A DNA stretch of 64,000 nucleotides from assembly GCF_027789125.1 (NCBI RefSeq), contig NZ_JAQFVF010000026.1, forward strand, positions 62,001 through 126,000, read 5' to 3'. Of this stretch, positions 1 through 8,110 are shown piece by piece (within the stretch, counting starts at the first letter, position 1; every line of letters begins with the position of its first letter). Source of the DNA: Paenibacillus aestuarii. Lineage in GTDB: Bacteria > Bacillota > Bacilli > Paenibacillales > NBRC-103111. Made by a program: the position numbers and the translations under genes. Below the pieces are notes generated by a model. That model worked only from the letters and a program-made list of their open reading frames with translations, ran no database searches and had not been told where the DNA came from.

Positions 1-731
1 CATTAATTACAGGCGGGACGGGAGGGCTGGGCAAGGTGATGGCACAAGCGCTGGCAGAAGCGGGGGCTGATGTAGTCGTCACTAGCAGAAACAAGGAGAA
101 GGCCGTTGCGTCAGCAGAAGCGATTGCGCAATCAACAGGGCGGAGAACGCTGGGGATTGCGGTCGATGTCACGGTTGCAGAGCAGGTGGACGCGATGGTC
201 GAATCCGTCATCGGCGAGTTCGGTCGAATCGACATCCTCATTAATAATGCCGGCATCAATGTACGCAAACCGATTGAAGAATTTGATGAAGCCAGCTGGG
301 ATCTGGTGCAAAATACGAATTTGAAAGCCCCCTTCTTATGCTCCCGGGCTGTTGGCAAAGTCATGAAGCAGCAGCGTTACGGAAGAGTAATTAATATGTC
401 ATCGATGCTGGGGAGCATTGCGCTTCCGGAACGGGGAGCCTACTGTTCAAGCAAAGGCGGGCTCATTCAGCTGACGAAAGTGCTGGCGCTGGAATGGGCG
501 CCCTACAACATTACGGTGAATGCGTTATGTCCCGGACCTTTTGCTACGGAGCTGAATCAAGTGGTGATGAACAACCCGGAGGCCAACAAATTTTTCATCG
601 ACAATATTGCATTAGGCCGCTGGGGAAGGCAGGAGGAGCTGATCGGCGCGGTGGTGTATATGGCGTCGGATGCTTCGAGCTTCATGACCGGCACCTCGCT
701 TGTTGTTGACGGCGGTTGGACAGCGAGATAG
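1..731 (+). CDS. SDR-family oxidoreductase, 5' end outside window
   Basis: This is an NAD(P)-dependent short-chain dehydrogenase/reductase. The open frame reaches the left edge, and the residues before the first ATG (pos 39) read LITGGTGGLGK, the Rossmann TGxxxGxG motif. The true start is therefore upstream of the window and an ATG/GTG start at 36-39 would remove the cofactor site. Also visible are the NNAG motif (LINNAGI), the catalytic Ser in NMSS and the Tyr/Lys pair in AYCSSK. The C-terminus VVDGGW is typical of classical SDRs. The family oxidises or reduces sugar alcohols, sugar acids and many other alcohols; the substrate cannot be read here. It is first in a same-strand run with a sugar isomerase and two more SDRs, which suggests a stepwise sugar oxidation pathway. 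Confidence 0.93.
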   Translation, partial: LITGGTGGLGKVMAQALAEAGADVVVTSRNKEKAVASAEAIAQSTGRRTLGIAVDVTVAEQVDAMVESVIGEFGRIDILINNAGINVRKPIEEFDEASWDLVQNTNLKAPFLCSRAVGKVMKQQRYGRVINMSSMLGSIALPERGAYCSSKGGLIQLTKVLALEWAPYNITVNALCPGPFATELNQVVMNNPEANKFFIDNIALGRWGRQEELIGAVVYMASDASSFMTGTSLVVDGGWTAR

Positions 732-764
732 CAACCTGCAATCTGATAAAAAGGGTGATCATTC

Positions 765-1760
765 ATGAAGATTGGTCTTTCCGTATATGGTACCACCTAC
801 GCGATGGGCATCCATCCCAAATCCAGCCGTCTGCGCATTACGGCATCGCAGCTGCTGGAACAGGCTGTCGAATACGGCCTGCAAGGGATTGAACTGCCGG
901 TTTCGCTCCTGGAAGGCGAGGATGTCGATGCGCTGGCGCAGGCCGCCCGCGAACGGGATTTTTATATCGTCGTGGCTTCAGGCGGGTACAATCCGAAAAC
1001 GCTGGCCGCAGCGTGCGAGACAGCTGCCCGACTGGGCGCACCGATCGTTCGCACAGTGGTCGGCGGCGCAGGGTTTGGCGGTGACCGGCGCAATTTCGCC
1101 GGAAGCTGGCAGCCGTTCCTGCACGAAGCTTTGACTGGTTTGAAGGAGGCTGTCCAAGCGGCAGAAGCGTGCGGTGTCACGTTGGCGGTGGAGAACCATC
1201 AGGATCTCGCCTCCGAGGAATTGCTCTGGCTGTGCGAGGAAATCGGCTCGCCCCATTTTGGCATCACGCTGGATACAGGCAATCCACTGGCTACCGCCGA
1301 AGAGCCGGTCGCTTTCGCCCGCACCATTGGCGGGCATTTGAAGCACGTGCATCTCAAGGACTATTGGATCTACTTGAGCGAGGAAGGCTATCGTCTTGTG
1401 CGCTGTCCGCTTGGCCAAGGCAGCGTGGATTTTGCCGCTTTGTTCGAGGTGTTCGAAGCGGTGTGCCCGAATGTCAACATGTCGCTTGAGCTGGGCGCTC
1501 TGGAAGCGCGCCATACCCGAGTGCTTTGCGACGATTATTGGCCGGAATATCCGGCACGATCCGCCTCGCAGCTGGCAAGCGTAATCCGCTTCGTGCAGGC
1601 GCAGGCGAAGCCTCCTGGCGACTGGCGGACGCCTTACGAGAAGGGCGATACGGAGGCGAATATCATGGCTTATGAACAGCGACAGCTGTTTGCCAGCGTG
1701 GCCTATATGCACAATTTAATGCGTTCACAAAGTGAGTCGAAGGCGCGGATGCTGCTGTAA
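765..1760 (+). CDS. Sugar phosphate isomerase/epimerase, TIM-barrel (AP endonuclease 2 superfamily)
   Basis: A 331-residue protein of the xylose-isomerase-like TIM-barrel superfamily, which interconverts keto and aldo sugars or epimerises them at a divalent metal. Candidate metal ligands come in the expected order: Glu in AVENHQD, Asp in TLDTGN, His in HVHLKD and Glu in SLELGA. No signal peptide is present, so it should be cytosolic. The start has AAAAAGGGTGATC upstream. It lies 33 nt after the first SDR and 12 nt before the next one, so it is probably co-transcribed. Family members act on inositol derivatives, tagatose, hydroxypyruvate or oxidised disaccharides. The exact substrate is unknown, but the SDR neighbours favour epimerisation or isomerisation of an oxidised sugar intermediate. 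Confidence 0.85.
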   Translation: MKIGLSVYGTTYAMGIHPKSSRLRITASQLLEQAVEYGLQGIELPVSLLEGEDVDALAQAARERDFYIVVASGGYNPKTLAAACETAARLGAPIVRTVVGGAGFGGDRRNFAGSWQPFLHEALTGLKEAVQAAEACGVTLAVENHQDLASEELLWLCEEIGSPHFGITLDTGNPLATAEEPVAFARTIGGHLKHVHLKDYWIYLSEEGYRLVRCPLGQGSVDFAALFEVFEAVCPNVNMSLELGALEARHTRVLCDDYWPEYPARSASQLASVIRFVQAQAKPPGDWRTPYEKGDTEANIMAYEQRQLFASVAYMHNLMRSQSESKARMLL

Positions 1761-1772
1761 ACCGGAGAGGAG

Positions 1773-2627
1773 ATGGGTGGAGTGCATATCGATTTAAGAG
1801 GGCAAGTGGCAATTGTCACAGGGGCAGGACGAGGAATCGGCAAAGAAATTGCCTTAACCTTAGCCAGTGAAGGGGTCATCACCGTCATCACGGACATTAA
1901 CGAAGCGAATCTGACCGAAATGAAAGAAGAATTTGCCCGCCAGGGGTATCAGGGCGCTCAGTTCCAATGCGATGTCCGAGACTATCTGCAGATCGAACAG
2001 GTGGTGCGCAAGGTTGAGCAAACGTACGGCCGCATTGATATTCTTGTCAATAATGCCGGTGTTGCAGGGGGAGGTCCTGTGGAGGCGCTCGCCGAGGAAG
2101 TCTGGGATCTAAACCTGGATATTAATCTGAAGGGAACCTTTCTAATGTGCAAGGCCGTAGCACCGATCATGAAAAAGCAGCAATCCGGGCGGATTATCAA
2201 CGCCGCCTCCTTCGCAGCGATCGTTCCTTCCTACGGAAGCGCAGCTTATGCCTCTTCCAAAGCTGGCGTCGAGCAGTTCACTCGCGTGCTGGCCGGGGAA
2301 TTGGGTCCGTGGAACATAACCGTCAATTGTTATGCCCCCGGCATGATCCCGACCGATATGAACCATTTTGCCGAACAGCCGGAAGCGCAGCAGCAGCGTC
2401 TGCTGGATACGCTAACCCTGCGTCGCTGGGGGAAAAAGGAAGATGTCGCTTACTTGATCTGCTTTCTCGCCTCCGATTTTGCCGGCTACATAACGGGGAC
2501 GATGATCGATGTCAGCGGAGGGAAGCTGGCCACGCAAATCCCACGTGTGGCTTATGAACGGGCAGCAGCGGAGCAGGGGCAGTCGGCGATGCTAACCCAG
2601 GCAGCTGGGGAACGGCAGGGAGGGTGA
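1773..2627 (+). CDS. SDR-family oxidoreductase
   Basis: A classical SDR of 284 residues. It shows the cofactor motif TGAGRGIG near residue 20, NNAG in LVNNAGVAGG, the catalytic Ser in NAASFA and the Tyr/Lys pair in AYASSK. The sequence after the usual SDR end (VSGGK) continues for about 35 residues rich in Ala and Gln with no recognised domain. Two starts are possible: ATG 1773, only a few bases after GGAGAGGAG, and GTG 1782 at a more normal spacing. It sits between the sugar isomerase and a third SDR, four bases from the latter. Family knowledge gives an NAD(P)-linked alcohol/ketone oxidoreductase; the substrate is not determined. Confidence 0.92.
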   Translation: MGGVHIDLRGQVAIVTGAGRGIGKEIALTLASEGVITVITDINEANLTEMKEEFARQGYQGAQFQCDVRDYLQIEQVVRKVEQTYGRIDILVNNAGVAGGGPVEALAEEVWDLNLDINLKGTFLMCKAVAPIMKKQQSGRIINAASFAAIVPSYGSAAYASSKAGVEQFTRVLAGELGPWNITVNCYAPGMIPTDMNHFAEQPEAQQQRLLDTLTLRRWGKKEDVAYLICFLASDFAGYITGTMIDVSGGKLATQIPRVAYERAAAEQGQSAMLTQAAGERQGG

Positions 2628-2631
2628 AACG

Positions 2632-3408
2632 ATGAACGACGCGTCCATGTTCCAACTGGCAGGGAAAACAGCGCTCGTTACCGGCGCCGCCAAAGGGATC
2701 GGGGCAGACATTGCTGAACAGCTGCTCCGACTCGGTGCTAATGTCGTGCTCGCCGACGTAGATGATCGAGGTGAAGAGACGGCTGAACGGTGGCGCCAAG
2801 GCGGTTATACGGCCAGATTTATTCACAGCGATGTCTCCAAATCCGCTGATGTGGCTCGTATGGTGGCCTATGCGGAGGAGGCGTTCGGAGGCCTGGACAT
2901 CCTGGTCAACAATGCTGGCATCTTTCCGCGTGCGGATCTGTCTGAAACGGATGAAACGTTTTGGAACCGTGTGATGGACATTAATTTGAAAGGTGCTTAT
3001 TTGGCATGTCAAGCTGCCGTCCCAGGGATGATCCAACGGGGGGGAGGCAGCATCATCAATATTGGCTCGCTGCACGCAACCAAGGGAGCGCCGGAGACAT
3101 TGGCCTATGCGATTTCCAAAGGCGGGTTAGTCACCCTGACACGCAACTTAGCTGGCGCACTGGCCGTGCACAAGATCAGGGTGAACTGCGTTCACCCTGG
3201 CTGGGTTGCCTCCGACGGCGAGCTGGCTCGGCTGGCTTCGAACGGCGAAGACGGCGATTCGCTGGAGCAGGCGGTGCGCCGCATGCCGATGGGCCGCATG
3301 CAGACCGGCGCAGATATTGCTGCAGCCGTCGTCTTTATCGCCTCGGCGATGGCGGGGCAAATTACCGGGCAGCAATTGACGGTGGACGGCGGCATCGGAT
3401 TACGTTAA
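2632..3408 (+). CDS. SDR-family oxidoreductase
   Basis: A 258-residue classical SDR with TGAAKGIG for NAD(P) binding, LVNNAGIF, a catalytic Ser in NIGSLHA and the Tyr/Lys pair in AYAISK, ending in VDGGIGLR. The start follows AGGGAGGGTG at good spacing, only four bases after the stop of the previous SDR, so the two are translationally close. It is the third SDR in 3.4 kb. The three paralogues differ clearly around the substrate loop, which argues for distinct steps or substrates rather than a recent duplication. A glycosidase gene follows 36 nt downstream. Confidence 0.92.
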   Translation: MNDASMFQLAGKTALVTGAAKGIGADIAEQLLRLGANVVLADVDDRGEETAERWRQGGYTARFIHSDVSKSADVARMVAYAEEAFGGLDILVNNAGIFPRADLSETDETFWNRVMDINLKGAYLACQAAVPGMIQRGGGSIINIGSLHATKGAPETLAYAISKGGLVTLTRNLAGALAVHKIRVNCVHPGWVASDGELARLASNGEDGDSLEQAVRRMPMGRMQTGADIAAAVVFIASAMAGQITGQQLTVDGGIGLR

Positions 3409-3444
3409 CGAGTCTCTTATGCAAGGGAGAGGAGTGAAGCACGG

Positions 3445-4767
3445 ATGACGAAAATTGCTTTTATCGGAGCAGGCAGCTTGGTGTTTACGAAAAATCTCGT
3501 TCGCGATTTACTGACATTTGAAGCTTTTCAGGATTGCACGATCGCTTTGATGGACATTAGCGCCGAGCGTTTGAGTTATGCCCAACGCGCCGTCGAGAAT
3601 CTGATCGCTGCAGGGAACTATAAAGCGCAGGTCGAGGCGACAACGGACAGGGCGGAGGCGCTCAAGGGAGCGAATGGCGTGGTCTGCACGATCCTCGTTA
3701 ATGATTTGGATGTATGGCGGACGGATCTGGAAATCCCGAAATCGTACGGCGTGGATATCAATATTGGTGATACCCGTGGGCCGGCGGGCATTTTCCGTTT
3801 TCTCCGCACGGTGCCGGTGATGCTGGATATTTGCCGGGATATCGAGCGTTATTGTCCAGATGCAATTTTTCTGAATTATTCCAATCCGATGGCCATGCTG
3901 ATCAGGGCCATGCAGAGCGAAAGCAGCGTGCAAGTGACAGGTTTGTGCCACAGTGTTCAAGGGACGGCCAAGATGCTGGCAGACTGGATCGGCGCACCAA
4001 TGAGCGAGATTACTTACCGTTGTGCCGGCATTAATCACCAAGCGTTTTACTTGGACTATAAATGGAACGGCAAGGATGCTTATCCTTTGATTCGTGACGC
4101 GGTCCTGAATCGTCCGGAGATTTATAACGAGGAGCAGGTACGGAACGAAATGTTCCTGCATCTGGATTATTATGTGACCGAATCGAGCGGACATAATTCG
4201 GAGTACAATGCCTGGTTCCGCAAGCGTCCGGATTTGATCGAAACGTACTGCACGCATGGCACGGGTTGGAATCCCGGTGCCTATGCGGCGACCATCACCT
4301 ACGCCGAGCGATTGCGCGCAGGCTGGCAGCAGCAAATGGAAGCGTGGCGGGATAGTCCGATTAATCTGCAGCGGGGCGAGGAATACGCTTCTTACATCTT
4401 TAACGCGACCATTGGCGATGGCACGCTGTTCGAATTCAACGGCAATGTCCGCAATTTCGGATTGATCGATAATTTGCCGGAAGGCTGCTGTGTGGAAGTG
4501 CCGGTGCTGGCTTCACGAGGGCGGTTAAGCCCGATTCACGTCGGATCGCTGCCGGACCAACTGGCCGTTCTGGTCAACACTAGCGCAAGATGCGAGGAAC
4601 TGGCGGTAGAAGGAGCGCTGACCGGCGATCCGCGCAAAATTTTTCATGCCATCTGTTTCGATCCTTTGACTTCCGCTGTACTTAGCCTGGCTGAGATCCG
4701 CTCGATGGTTGACGACATGTTCGCAGCTAACCGCAAGTGGCTCCCTCAGTTCAAGCACTACTCTTGA
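3445..4767 (+). CDS. Glycoside hydrolase family 4 (alpha-galactosidase / alpha-galacturonidase type)
   Basis: A 440-residue GH4 enzyme. GH4 glycosidases use NAD+, a divalent metal and a redox-elimination mechanism. The N-terminus has the Rossmann motif [14 protein letters not shown] carries the Cys and His expected at the metal site, and the second metal His is in [19 protein letters not shown] matches the conserved substrate-side segment. CHSVQ is typical of MelA-like alpha-galactosidases and LplD-like alpha-galacturonidases rather than of maltose-6-phosphate hydrolases, so a galactosyl or galacturonyl substrate is the best guess. It has no signal peptide, so it would act on imported oligosaccharide. 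It closes the SDR/isomerase group and precedes a sugar importer. The start is preceded by GGGAGAGGAG. Confidence 0.9.
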   Translation: MTKIAFIGAGSLVFTKNLVRDLLTFEAFQDCTIALMDISAERLSYAQRAVENLIAAGNYKAQVEATTDRAEALKGANGVVCTILVNDLDVWRTDLEIPKSYGVDINIGDTRGPAGIFRFLRTVPVMLDICRDIERYCPDAIFLNYSNPMAMLIRAMQSESSVQVTGLCHSVQGTAKMLADWIGAPMSEITYRCAGINHQAFYLDYKWNGKDAYPLIRDAVLNRPEIYNEEQVRNEMFLHLDYYVTESSGHNSEYNAWFRKRPDLIETYCTHGTGWNPGAYAATITYAERLRAGWQQQMEAWRDSPINLQRGEEYASYIFNATIGDGTLFEFNGNVRNFGLIDNLPEGCCVEVPVLASRGRLSPIHVGSLPDQLAVLVNTSARCEELAVEGALTGDPRKIFHAICFDPLTSAVLSLAEIRSMVDDMFAANRKWLPQFKHYS

Positions 4768-4834
4768 TTCTCTATTTCGGATGCCAAGTCCATCATCATG
4801 AAAATTAGCGCTCAAATCGTAGATTTGGATCATA

Positions 4835-4848
4835 TGAAAGCGTTGCCA
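4835..4848 (+). promoter_or_regulatory. cre site (CcpA operator) upstream of sugar importer
   Basis: TGAAAGCGTTGCCA fits the catabolite-responsive-element consensus TGNAANCGNTNNCA at every fixed position. It lies 67 nt before the start of the solute-binding protein gene and just upstream of a possible -10, TATGAT at 4856-4861, where CcpA binding would block transcription. The assignment is by consensus only. Confidence 0.7.
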
Positions 4849-4914
4849 TTCGGGTTATGATAGTGATGTGAGCAAGGTATGAAGTATGAGATAAAAGGGA
4901 GGATTCGCATAAAA

Positions 4915-6255
4915 ATGAAAAAATCATTTTTTAGTGTAATGGCTATCGGCTTATCCCTCAGCGTTGTACTCTCCGCATGTTCGACCCGACCCAGCAGCAG
5001 TTCAACGGGAGCTTCGACGCCAGCCCCAGCAAACAGTCCTGCGGCAGCGCAATCCAGCGCTCCAGCGCCGGCGGATGCGAAAGCAAGCGGCGACAAAATC
5101 AAGTTAACCGTGTACAGCACGATCTCTGAGCTTCCTAACCAAGAAATGATGAAAGGCATTGCAGCAGACTTTACCAAGGAAAATCCGAATATTTCGGTAG
5201 AGTTTCAATTCCCTGGCGCTGAATACGAGAATATTTTGAAAGTAAAAATGGCAGCCAACGATCTGCCTGATGTGTTCGATACACACGGTTGGGCTGTCAT
5301 CCGCTACGGCAAATTTTTGGCTGACCTGCGCGATGAGCCGTGGGCTAAAGATTTGACGGACACCATTAAACCGGTTGTGACGGATAAGGACGGCAAGGTA
5401 GAAGCGCTCGTCATGAGCGAAGCGAAGGACGGGATCTCCTATAACGCCGAAATTCTCGATAAATACGGCATTACACCGCCCAAAACGTTCGATGAATTGA
5501 TGGCGGCTGCAGATAAGATCAAAACCGGCAGCAACGGTGCGGTAACGCCGTTCTTTATGTCAGGCGTCGATAACGGTATGATCGGCGGATTCTCCGATTT
5601 GTACGCGACCTCGATGTTCATCAGTCCGGCGACGAATGATGCCCAAACGCTGCTCAACGGCACGTTCGATTGGAACAAATGGACGCCACTGGCGCAAAAA
5701 CTGGCGGATATGGGCAAGAAAGGCTACATCAACAAAGATGTGCTGACCGCCAAATACGCAGATATGCCGCAGCTGTTCGCGCAAGGCAAAGTGGCCTTCG
5801 TATTCGGGGCGCCATCGTTTGCAGATGAAGTGTATAAATACAATAAAAACGCCAAAATCGGCATTGCTCCATTGACATCCATGGTGGAAGGCGACGGCCA
5901 ATCGTTCTCGGGCGGCGAGCGTTATACGATGGGCGCCTGGAAAGATGGCAAGCATTTGGCGGAATCGAAGAAATTAATCGCGTTCTTTGCCAAACCAGCG
6001 AATATGTCCAAAATCGCCAATGCGACTAAGCTGCCGGCAGGTTTGAAAAATATTGAATCCAACCACGAATTCACCGCTTACTACAAACAGTTCGAAAGCA
6101 TTCGTGTGTTCCCTTATTTCGACCGCGTCTATTTGCCGAACGGCATGTGGGACGTGATGTGTAAAACAGGTGTCGCGCTATTGGCGGGAACGGTCACGCC
6201 GCAGCAATTCTCCGATAAGATGAAGTCCGAATATTTGCGACTGCGCAGTCAGTAA
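4915..6255 (+). CDS. CUT1 ABC transporter sugar-binding lipoprotein
   Basis: An extracellular solute-binding protein (family 1) of 446 residues. The N-terminus is a lipoprotein signal with lipobox LSAC and acylated Cys22, followed by a Ser/Ala/Pro-rich linker to about residue 60. An in-frame ATG at 4879 exists, but GGGAGG at 4897-4902 stands 12 nt before ATG 4915, which begins MKKSFFS, a normal signal start. It binds sugar outside the membrane and hands it to the two permeases encoded next. A hairpin between this gene and the first permease probably raises its level relative to the permeases. A cre site upstream indicates carbon catabolite repression. The ligand is unknown; the GH4 and SDR neighbours suggest an oligosaccharide with galactosyl or uronyl units. 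Confidence 0.93.
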   Translation: MKKSFFSVMAIGLSLSVVLSACSTRPSSSSTGASTPAPANSPAAAQSSAPAPADAKASGDKIKLTVYSTISELPNQEMMKGIAADFTKENPNISVEFQFPGAEYENILKVKMAANDLPDVFDTHGWAVIRYGKFLADLRDEPWAKDLTDTIKPVVTDKDGKVEALVMSEAKDGISYNAEILDKYGITPPKTFDELMAAADKIKTGSNGAVTPFFMSGVDNGMIGGFSDLYATSMFISPATNDAQTLLNGTFDWNKWTPLAQKLADMGKKGYINKDVLTAKYADMPQLFAQGKVAFVFGAPSFADEVYKYNKNAKIGIAPLTSMVEGDGQSFSGGERYTMGAWKDGKHLAESKKLIAFFAKPANMSKIANATKLPAGLKNIESNHEFTAYYKQFESIRVFPYFDRVYLPNGMWDVMCKTGVALLAGTVTPQQFSDKMKSEYLRLRSQ

Positions 6256-6262
6256 TCTCTGC

Positions 6263-6289
6263 AAAGGGAGGGTCAACCACCCTCCCTTT
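6263..6289 (+). terminator. Intercistronic hairpin after binding-protein gene
   Basis: A perfect 10-bp inverted repeat, AAAGGGAGGG / CCCTCCCTTT, with a 7-nt loop and then CTTAATCTTTC. The weak T-tract suggests partial termination or 3'-end protection of the binding-protein mRNA, common in CUT1 operons. Confidence 0.7.
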
Positions 6290-6317
6290 CTTAATCTTTC
6301 GATAAGAAGGTGCTCGC

Positions 6318-7259
6318 ATGGCTGAAACGAAATCAATGGCTGTACAGGCTAAGCCACAGGTCCGAACGCCGGAGACGGCGTGGGCGCGCATGATTCGAAG
6401 CGGGGCAATGCTAAATCTCCTCTATGTGCCCGCGCTTCTGTTGTTTTGCGTGTTTATTTTTTATCCTTTTTTTAAAGGCATGAAGATCTCGTTTACGAAC
6501 TGGGACGGTTACAACCTGGACTATAAATGGATCGGTTTTGAAAACTATAAGCGGATGTTTCAAGATCCGGAAATTATCAAGGTTATCAAGAATACGGTTA
6601 TATACGGTGTCGGAAGTTCGGTTTTTCAAAATATCATCGGTTTGCTCTATGCACTCTTTCTGAATATGAACATACGGACCAGGGGCTTTGTCCGTACCAT
6701 TATTTATTTGCCCGTAATTATCAGCTCGCTCATCATGGGCTACATCTGGTACTTCTTCTTCCAGTATCAAGGCGGAGCCATTAACGATATTTTACTTCTG
6801 TTCGGAGACCAGCCTGCCAATCTGTTGGGGGACCCCGTAAAGAACGTATGGATTATTACTTTTGTCAATACGTACCAATATCTAGGTATTGCGATGGTGC
6901 TATATTTGGCCGGGTTACAGTCGATTCCTAGGGATTATTATGAAGCGGCCACAATTGACGGCGCAGGGCCTTGGAAACGATTCGCCCACGTTACCTGGCC
7001 GCTCATTGCTCCGGCCTTTACGGTGAGTATGGTGCTCAATTTGATCGGCGGTCTGAAGCTGTTTGACGTCATCGTCGCCTTGACCAACAGCGGCCCGGGA
7101 TATGCGTCCGCTTCCTTATCCTCGATCATGTATTTGCTGTATTTCGGCAGGGAAGACGCGGGCTATGCAGCGACAATCGGCATTCTCATGTTTATTCTGA
7201 TTTCGCTCGTGAGTATTACAGCGCTCGTATTTCTTAGAAGGAGGGAGGTCAACGCATGA
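6318..7259 (+). CDS. CUT1 ABC sugar permease (MalF/UgpA type)
   Basis: A 313-residue integral membrane permease with about six transmembrane segments, the first at roughly residues 35-55 (YVPALLLFCVFIFYPF). The EAA coupling loop that docks on the ATPase is clear: YYEAATIDGAGPWKRF. It forms a heterodimer with the next gene product. The last four bases overlap the next start (ATGA), so the two are translationally coupled. No ATP-binding subunit is in this operon, so a shared MsmX-type ATPase encoded elsewhere is likely. Confidence 0.95.
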   Translation: MAETKSMAVQAKPQVRTPETAWARMIRSGAMLNLLYVPALLLFCVFIFYPFFKGMKISFTNWDGYNLDYKWIGFENYKRMFQDPEIIKVIKNTVIYGVGSSVFQNIIGLLYALFLNMNIRTRGFVRTIIYLPVIISSLIMGYIWYFFFQYQGGAINDILLLFGDQPANLLGDPVKNVWIITFVNTYQYLGIAMVLYLAGLQSIPRDYYEAATIDGAGPWKRFAHVTWPLIAPAFTVSMVLNLIGGLKLFDVIVALTNSGPGYASASLSSIMYLLYFGREDAGYAATIGILMFILISLVSITALVFLRRREVNA

Positions 7260-8074
7260 CAAAGAACAAAAGATTTTGGCCGACCTTGCTATCGCTCGTC
7301 ATCTGTCTTTTGCATATTTTACCGTTCTACGTGTTAGTCACAACGGCCTTCAAGGAAGTCGCCGACCTCAGCTCGAAATGGATGTTTCCCGGTTATTTTT
7401 ACTTCGGCAATTTCCTCGATGCCTGGAAGGAGGCGCATCTGGCTTCCGCTTTTCGCAGTAATTTGATTGTTACCGTGTGCTCCATCGTGCTGATTGTGGC
7501 GATCGGTTCCATTGCGGCTTATCCGTTGGCACGGCGTCAAACTGGGTGGAACAAATTTATTTATGCCGTATTTGTTTCGGCGCTGATCGTTCCCCCATTG
7601 ACGATTCTCGTTCCATTGTATAAATTTATGGTAGATATTGGCGGGATGAATCAGTATTGGGGCATTATTTTGCTCTTCATTACGTTTAACTTGCCGATGA
7701 CGATTTTCTTGTATACAGGTTTTATCAGCACGATTCCCCGGGATTTGGACGAAGCAGCGATGATTGACGGCGCTGGCCGCTTTCAACTATTTTTCACGGT
7801 GATTTTGCCGCTGCTGAAGCCGGTGACGGCAACCGTCGTTATTTTGTCCGGCGTAGCCGTTTGGAACGACTATCAGTTCTCTGTCTTTTTCTTGCAAAAG
7901 CCCGAGCTGCGTACGATTACGGTCGCGCTCTCCGCGTTTTTCGGTCAATATACGAGCAATGTGGGCTGGGTGGCAGCCGGATCCTTCATGGGCGCTATCC
8001 CGATGACCCTCGTTTACTTATTTTTGCAGCGTTATTTCGTCAACGGGCTTGCTTCCGGAGCGATTAAGGGCTGA
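7256..8074 (+). CDS. CUT1 ABC sugar permease (MalG/UgpE type)
   Basis: A 272-residue permease with about six transmembrane helices and the EAA loop LDEAAMIDGAGRFQLF, the second half of the channel made with the preceding protein. The C-terminus YFVNGLASGAIKG is the usual ending of MalG-type subunits. It starts within the stop of the previous gene. A short inverted repeat, CGCCGG / CCGGCG (8075-8095), follows the stop before the histidine kinase gene. Confidence 0.95.
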   Translation: MTKNKRFWPTLLSLVICLLHILPFYVLVTTAFKEVADLSSKWMFPGYFYFGNFLDAWKEAHLASAFRSNLIVTVCSIVLIVAIGSIAAYPLARRQTGWNKFIYAVFVSALIVPPLTILVPLYKFMVDIGGMNQYWGIILLFITFNLPMTIFLYTGFISTIPRDLDEAAMIDGAGRFQLFFTVILPLLKPVTATVVILSGVAVWNDYQFSVFFLQKPELRTITVALSAFFGQYTSNVGWVAAGSFMGAIPMTLVYLFLQRYFVNGLASGAIKG

Positions 8075-8110
8075 CGCCGGATTTCATCTCCGGCGAATAT
8101 CAAGGAGGCG

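Noticed and set aside
978..1712. Long minus-strand open frame (244 codons) opposite the sugar isomerase
   Set aside because: It lies wholly antisense to a gene with clear family motifs, has no ribosome site and its translation resembles no protein family. It follows from GC-biased third positions.
3508..4335. 275-codon minus-strand frame opposite the GH4 gene
   Set aside because: A shadow of the GH4 gene with no start signal and no recognisable domain.
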